Assembly (NCBI GenBank): GCA_041687575.1
Contig: JAWLBS010000188.1
Span: forward strand, 1-9,905
Reading direction: 5' to 3'
DNA from: JANYLN01 sp041687575
GTDB taxonomy: Bacteria > Planctomycetota > Phycisphaerae > UBA1845 > JANYLN01
DNA: 9,905 nucleotides
Shown: in pieces, positions 7,166 to 9,905 of the stretch
Position numbering within the stretch: the first letter of the stretch is position 1
Layout of the letters: each line of letters starts with the position of its first letter
Notes under the pieces: model-generated
Database searches by the model: none
What the model saw: the letters and a program-made list of their open reading frames with translations, nothing else
Told to the model about the DNA's origin: nothing
Program-made: the position numbers and the translations under genes

Positions 7166-7171
7166 GCCCCC

Positions 7172-8224
7172 ATGAATGATACCAACGAACAGACCCGCCG
7201 GATCCGCCTGCTCGACGCCAACTTCAACCGCGCCCGTGAGGCCGCCCGCGTCCTGGAGGACGCCGCCCGCTTCCTGCTCGACGACGCCCCCCTCGCCGCC
7301 GCCGCCAAAGACCTGCGACACCGCCTGACCAGCGCGGCGATGAGCCTTCCATCGGCCGCCGCCTTCAGCCTCCACCGCGACACCCCCGGCGACGTCGGCA
7401 CCGCGATGACCACCCCGCGGGAGATGCACCGCCCGCAGACCATCGACGTGGTCCATGCCGCGTTCGGCCGACTCACCGAGGCCCTTCGCACCCTGGAAGA
7501 GTACGCCAAGCAGGACGACCCGACCGCCGCCGCGCAGTTCAAGCAGGCCCGCTACGACGCCTACACGCTGCACACCCGCCTGATCCACCGGCTGCGCCCC
7601 GCCGCGGGTTTCGAGCGGATGCGGCTGTACGTGCTGATCACCGCCGACCTGTGCGCCGGCGACTGGCTGGAGGTTGCCGCCGCCGCGCTGAAAGGCGGGG
7701 CCGACTGCCTCCAGCTCCGCGAGAAAGGCCTCGACGACGGCGAACTCCTCCGCCGCGCAACCGCCCTTGCCGACCTGTGTCACCGCCACGACGCCCTGTT
7801 CATCATGAACGACCGCCCGGACATCGCCATCCTCGCCGGCGCCGACGGCGTACACGTCGGCCAGGAGGACCTGCCCGTTTCCGCCGTCCGTCGCGTCCTC
7901 GGGCCTGACCGGATCATCGGCAAGAGCACGCACACCCTCGCCCAGGCCCTCGCTGCCGCCGAGCAAGGCCCCGACTACATCGCCGTCGGCCCGATGTTCC
8001 AATCGCCGACCAAGCCCCAGGACCACATCGCCGGCCCGCAGACACTGCGCGAGGTCGCCGAGCAGGTTTCCATCCCCCTGGTCGCCATCGGCGGCATCAC
8101 CCCGCAAAACGCCCCCGAGATCTTCGCCGCCGGCGCCCGCGCCGTCGCCGTCTGCCAGGCGGTGATCGCCCAGCCGGAGCCCGAGGCCGCCGCGCGGGCG
8201 TTCGCCCCGAAGATGACAACGTGA
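7172..8224 (+). CDS. thiE: ThiD2-ThiE fusion: HMP-phosphate kinase plus thiamin-phosphate synthase
   Basis: This 350-residue protein has two parts. Residues about 10-140 (IRLLDANFNRAREAARVLEDAARF ... LTEALRTLEEYAK) match the ThiD2 domain, a small family unlike ThiD that phosphorylates HMP monophosphate to the diphosphate but not free HMP. Residues about 150-345 are ThiE, a TIM barrel joining HMP-PP to the thiazole phosphate to give thiamin phosphate. Its motifs are QLREKG (181-186), IMNDRPDIA (211-219), GVHVGQEDLP (226-235), GPMFQSPTK (273-281) and VAIGGIT (304-310). One chain thus catalyses two consecutive steps. The ATG at 7172 fits the family N-terminus; an upstream frame start at 7040 would run through the promoter and hairpins. 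The last codons overlap a small 8-bp tandem repeat. No other thi genes are nearby. Confidence 0.94.
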   Translation: MNDTNEQTRRIRLLDANFNRAREAARVLEDAARFLLDDAPLAAAAKDLRHRLTSAAMSLPSAAAFSLHRDTPGDVGTAMTTPREMHRPQTIDVVHAAFGRLTEALRTLEEYAKQDDPTAAAQFKQARYDAYTLHTRLIHRLRPAAGFERMRLYVLITADLCAGDWLEVAAAALKGGADCLQLREKGLDDGELLRRATALADLCHRHDALFIMNDRPDIAILAGADGVHVGQEDLPVSAVRRVLGPDRIIGKSTHTLAQALAAAEQGPDYIAVGPMFQSPTKPQDHIAGPQTLREVAEQVSIPLVAIGGITPQNAPEIFAAGARAVAVCQAVIAQPEPEAAARAFAPKMTT

Positions 8225-8236
8225 CAACATGACAAT
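8213..8236. repeat. Three tandem 8-bp units over the end of thiD2-thiE
   Basis: ATGACAAC, GTGACAAC and ATGACAAT follow one another without gaps, and a partial unit continues at 8237. The stop codon TGA (8222-8224) lies inside the second unit. The last two codons of the gene (ACA ACG, both Thr) lie within the repeat too. Slippage here would change only the extreme C-terminus. Confidence 0.7.
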
Positions 8237-8300
8237 GTGAAACGACAACGGTCTGCCGCAGATTGGGCAAGCGTGTGCAGGGGCGCAGCGAAACGACCTT

Positions 8301-8413
8301 CCGCAGATTTCGCAGATTCCTCAGATTAGAAACAACAACGACAACCACAGTGCGACACGAAGGGCACAAAGACAAGTAAACAGCGGCAGGAACGGACATG
8401 TAGGGCGGGCTGC
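8301..8413 (+). repeat. Left copy of a 113-bp direct repeat flanking the SGNH hydrolase gene
   Basis: It begins CCGCAGATTTCGCAGATT and ends ACATGTAGGGCGGGCTGC. It matches 9473-9586 in the same orientation, with about 13 mismatches and one single-base gap by eye. The right half, from AACAGCGGCAGG onward, is identical in both. The left part contains a short CAGATT tandem (period about 9). It is non-coding. Confidence 0.85.
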
Positions 8414-8424
8414 GCCCGCCAAAG
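8400..8424. repeat. Dispersed GC-rich palindromic element, copy 2
   Basis: These 25 bases are identical to 4441-4465 and fold into the same hairpin. They overlap the right end of the flanking direct repeat, so the two repeat families are joined here, as they are at 9573. Confidence 0.85.
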
Positions 8425-8535
8425 CCGTTGTCGTACAGTCCCGGCAGGGACGACAGATCCGCCCGATGCGCCCCGAACGAAATAACAACACCCGGCCCCC
8501 GACAACCGCAACAGCGTCCGTGACGGAGTCACCGG

Positions 8536-8564
8536 TTGACACCTGCGCGGCCGCAATGAAAGAT
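8536..8564 (+). promoter_or_regulatory. Candidate promoter of the SGNH hydrolase gene
   Basis: A perfect -35 hexamer TTGACA (8536-8541) is followed after 17 bases by the weak -10 AAAGAT (8559-8564), 32 bases before the ATG. The strong -35 supports the assignment; the -10 is poor. The leader would contain only the ribosome site GAGGTG. Confidence 0.4.
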
Positions 8565-8596
8565 ACCCGCAACCCATACGTCGAGGTGCCTTCAAC

Positions 8597-9457
8597 ATGA
8601 GCCCGCTTATTCTGTTCTTCGGCGACGGCAGTTCCTTCCTCGCCGCCATGACCGTCGTTGCCATCGCCGCCATCGCGACCATGTATGTCCGCGGCAGACT
8701 CGCCCGGGCGGGCCTGACGATTCTGCTGCCGATCGCCGCCGCCGTCGCGATGCTGTCGTCCACCCCGCTGACGACCGCCGTCTATGCCGCGTGGATCGTC
8801 CTGCTCCTGGCTACCGTGATCTACCTGAACGTCCGCCCCGCAGGCCCCGCCGCACGCGGGACGCACCTCATCCTGCCCGCACTGCTGGCCGCTTCCAGCG
8901 CCGCGCTCGCCCTGCACGAGGCGTCATATCGGCTGAACCCGCGACTCGACCTGCCCCCGAACCGACCCGTCGCCGTCATCGGCGACTCGCTCAGCGCCGG
9001 CATCGGCACGGGCGAGCGATGCTGGCCGGCCGTCCTGGCCGACCGCACCGGCCGGACCGTCAACAACCTCGCCGTCGGCGGCGCCAAGGTCGCCGACGCC
9101 CTCGCGCAGGTGCCGCTGCTTCCCCCCGCCCCAGCCGTCGTCCTCGTGGCAATCGGCGGCAACGACGTGCTGGGCACGACGACAGCCGGCACCTTCCGCC
9201 GCGACCTGGACCGGCTGCTGACCGCCCTGCACGAGGGCGGCTACACGACCGCCATGTTCGAACTGCCCCTGCCCCCCGGCCGAAGCGCCTTCGTTGCCGC
9301 CCAGCGCGACCTCGCCCGTCGCCACGACGTCGCCCTGATCCCCAAACGCCACCTCGCCGCCGTGCTCGGCGGGCCGGATGCCACCATCGATGGCCTGCAC
9401 CTCTCCCAATCCGGCCACGACCACTTGGCGACCATTGTGAGCGGCCTGCTCGAATGA
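8597..9457 (+). CDS. Membrane-anchored SGNH/GDSL-family hydrolase
   Basis: This is a 286-residue protein. Residues 1-110 contain about four hydrophobic segments (near 12-30, 39-55, 60-78 and 90-108), so the N-terminus is a membrane domain. The rest is an SGNH hydrolase of the TesA/acylhydrolase type. Block I is VAVIGDSLSAGIG with catalytic Ser131, block II is NLAVGGAKV with the oxyanion Gly, block III is GGND with Asn189, and block V is DGLHLSQSGH with Asp265 and His268. All four catalytic blocks are intact. Such enzymes cleave esters or thioesters of lipids, acyl groups or sugars; the substrate is unknown. The ATG at 8597 has GAGGTG 8 bases upstream. The gene stands alone between two copies of a direct repeat. 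Confidence 0.92.
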   Translation: MSPLILFFGDGSSFLAAMTVVAIAAIATMYVRGRLARAGLTILLPIAAAVAMLSSTPLTTAVYAAWIVLLLATVIYLNVRPAGPAARGTHLILPALLAASSAALALHEASYRLNPRLDLPPNRPVAVIGDSLSAGIGTGERCWPAVLADRTGRTVNNLAVGGAKVADALAQVPLLPPAPAVVLVAIGGNDVLGTTTAGTFRRDLDRLLTALHEGGYTTAMFELPLPPGRSAFVAAQRDLARRHDVALIPKRHLAAVLGGPDATIDGLHLSQSGHDHLATIVSGLLE

Positions 9458-9472
9458 AAGAAAACGGGTTAT

Positions 9473-9586
9473 CCGCAGATTTCACAGATTACACAGATTA
9501 AACACAACAACAGCAATGACAGTGCGACCACGAAGAGCGCGAAGACAAGCAAACAGCGGCAGGAACGGACATGTAGGGCGGGCTGC
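9473..9586 (+). repeat. Right copy of the direct repeat flanking the SGNH hydrolase gene
   Basis: This copy is 114 bases long and begins CCGCAGATTTCACAGATT. It shares the whole of its right half with 8301-8413. It ends in the first 14 bases of the palindromic element, after which the sequence diverges to TTGCCGCG. It starts 15 bases after the hydrolase stop codon. Confidence 0.85.
9573..9586. repeat. Dispersed GC-rich palindromic element, truncated copy 3
   Basis: Only the left part GTAGGGCGGGCTGC of the 25-base element is present. The complementary arm is missing, so this copy cannot form the full hairpin. Confidence 0.7.
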
Positions 9587-9598
9587 TTGCCGCGTCCT

Positions 9599-9638
9599 CG
9601 ACCCTGAGGCTCCCCTCGGGGTCTGAACCTCGGGGTCG
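9599..9638. repeat. Nested long hairpin
   Basis: The outer arms CGACCCTGAGG (9599-9609) and CCTCGGGGTCG (9628-9638) pair along 11 bases with one G-T wobble. Inside is a second stem CCCC-TC-GGGG (9612-9621). No T-run follows on either strand, so an intrinsic terminator for the upstream hydrolase gene is not convincing, though a role in 3' end protection is possible. Confidence 0.55.
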
Positions 9639-9704
9639 AAGACCGCAATCCATAACCGCCCGGCGCGTTCATTCCGGGATTCAGCGCTCACATGGCCCGG
9701 CGGC

Positions 9705-9810
9705 TTGAGTGAAAGCGGCGTCTTCGGCGCCGCACTCCATATTTCCGCCGAAGGTCCCTTTGGATTTGCTGCCGTGGCGCCGATGGCGGCATGATGGAAA
9801 GCGGCGTCGC
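9705..9810. repeat. Second locus of the 88-bp repeat family, one full and one partial copy
   Basis: TTGAGTGAAAGCGGCG at 9705 is identical to the unit start at 1641. The next unit restarts with GGAAAGCGGCG, 86 bases further on by the AAAGCGGCG anchor (9712 and 9798). The second half carries GTCCCTTTGGATT, as in unit 3 of the first array. The stem GCGGCG/CGCCGC with a 7-base loop is kept at 9715-9733. The copies are more diverged than those at 1641-1904. Confidence 0.85.
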
Positions 9811-9905
9811 CGCGCGCACGTGGAGACGACGCATGCGATGACGGATCTTCGGAACGAAAGATACCTCCGTCGGCCGTTACTCAATCTGTGAAAATCTGCG
9901 AAATC

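Larger units (their letters stand above)
6912..7171. promoter_or_regulatory. Divergent, hairpin-rich control region between the hydrolase-htrA operon and thiD2-thiE
   Basis: This 260-base spacer holds the start signals of two divergent units. On the left are the minus-strand ribosome site (6918-6925) and a large imperfect inverted repeat (6961-7014). In the middle are three adjacent perfect stems: GCGGC-AATGA-GCCGC (7034-7048), GCGACC-GTGA-GGTCGC (7047-7062) and TTCCCA-CGGA-TGGGAA (7067-7082). The first two share two bases, so they cannot both be fully formed. On the right is the thi promoter (7135-7165). I see no TPP riboswitch core. The chain of stems could be a dispersed repeat or a structured leader of the minus-strand operon. 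Confidence 0.6.
8225..8596. other. Gene-free spacer built from short repeats, upstream of the SGNH hydrolase
   Basis: The spacer begins with the 8-bp units and two similar blocks that both run GAAACGAC ... CCGCAGATT (8239-8264 and 8289-8309). It then carries the longer repeat 8301-8413 and the palindromic element 8400-8424. A short hairpin, GTCCC-GGCA-GGGAC, follows within 8439-8452. The last 60 bases hold a candidate promoter and the ribosome site GAGGTG (8584-8589). Minus-strand frames across this spacer read as low-complexity repeats and are not accepted as genes. Confidence 0.7.
9458..9905. other. Gene-free right end filled with repeats and hairpins
   Basis: The order is: the right copy of the flanking direct repeat (9473-9586), a long hairpin (9599-9638), the 88-bp-family locus (9705-9810), and at the edge a reverse-oriented CAGATT-type motif (about 9880-9905). 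Its minus strand reads GATTTCGCAGATTTTCACAG. Short frames on both strands encode only repeat-derived peptides. No gene is supported. Confidence 0.75.

Noticed and set aside
6912..7171. TPP riboswitch for the thiamin gene
   Set aside because: The conserved core (CUGAGA with ACCUGAUCUGGAUAAUGCCAGCG-like pairing) is absent upstream on the plus strand. ACCTGAGA occurs on the minus strand at about 6934-6941, but it points toward the hydrolase gene and lacks the rest of the core. The thi transcript also appears to have no leader.
6935..8248. A 437-codon open frame on the minus strand opposite thiD2-thiE
   Set aside because: The sense strand encodes clear ThiD2 and ThiE motifs. The antisense product is Gly- and Val-rich with no recognisable fold and runs through the intergenic hairpins.
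8321..8917. Minus-strand frames with NLRNLRNL- and hydrophobic-looking peptides in the repeats near 8301 and 9473
   Set aside because: They are translations of the CAGATT-type repeats and continue antisense into the SGNH gene. They have no ribosome sites and recur only because the repeats recur.

Overview
The window is strongly GC-rich bacterial chromosome. It carries six complete protein genes, one partial gene cut by the left edge, one tRNA gene, and intergenic spaces filled with short repeats and hairpins. Several things together suggest a planctomycete, perhaps of the class Phycisphaerae: a ThiD2-ThiE fusion, a Gfo/Idh/MocA oxidoreductase, a BNR-repeat protein, an integrase-like tail of a kind I associate with that phylum, and intergenic sequence full of dispersed repeats. 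This assignment is an inference from gene content and style, not from a marker gene.

Layout, left to right. Positions 1-315 hold the end of a plus-strand reading frame that looks like the C-terminal tail of a tyrosine-recombinase integrase. It stops inside the antisense copy of tRNA-Gly(CCC) (269-341, minus). This geometry fits an integrated element lying to the left of the window. Next comes a minus-strand Gfo/Idh/MocA oxidoreductase (484-1515). The gap to the next gene (1516-1961) is almost entirely a tandem array with an 88-bp period. A minus-strand BNR/Asp-box beta-propeller protein follows (1962-2912), with a -10 box and a palindrome in its leader. Glycerate 2-kinase (3249-4427), an exported HtrA/DegP-type protease with two PDZ domains (4591-6048) and an exported metallo-beta-lactamase-fold hydrolase (6063-6911) are all on the minus strand. 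The hydrolase and protease are 14 bp apart and look like one operon for two extracytoplasmic proteins.

A hairpin-rich divergent region (6912-7171) separates that operon from plus-strand thiD2-thiE (7172-8224). A TATAAT box ends six bases before its ATG, so the mRNA is probably leaderless. The last gene (8597-9457, plus) is a membrane-anchored SGNH hydrolase flanked by two direct copies of a 113-114 bp intergenic repeat. The right end (9458-9905) has no gene: it holds hairpins, a second locus of the 88-bp repeat family, and an inverted trace of the flanking repeat.

The genes do not form one pathway. They are housekeeping and accessory metabolism: thiamin synthesis, glycerate phosphorylation, sugar-type redox, envelope protein quality control and lipid or ester hydrolysis. 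I see no obvious defence, CRISPR or secondary-metabolite system. The most unusual content is in the intergenic repeats, above all the 88-bp family, whose copies keep a 6-bp stem with a 7-nt loop while the loop sequence changes.
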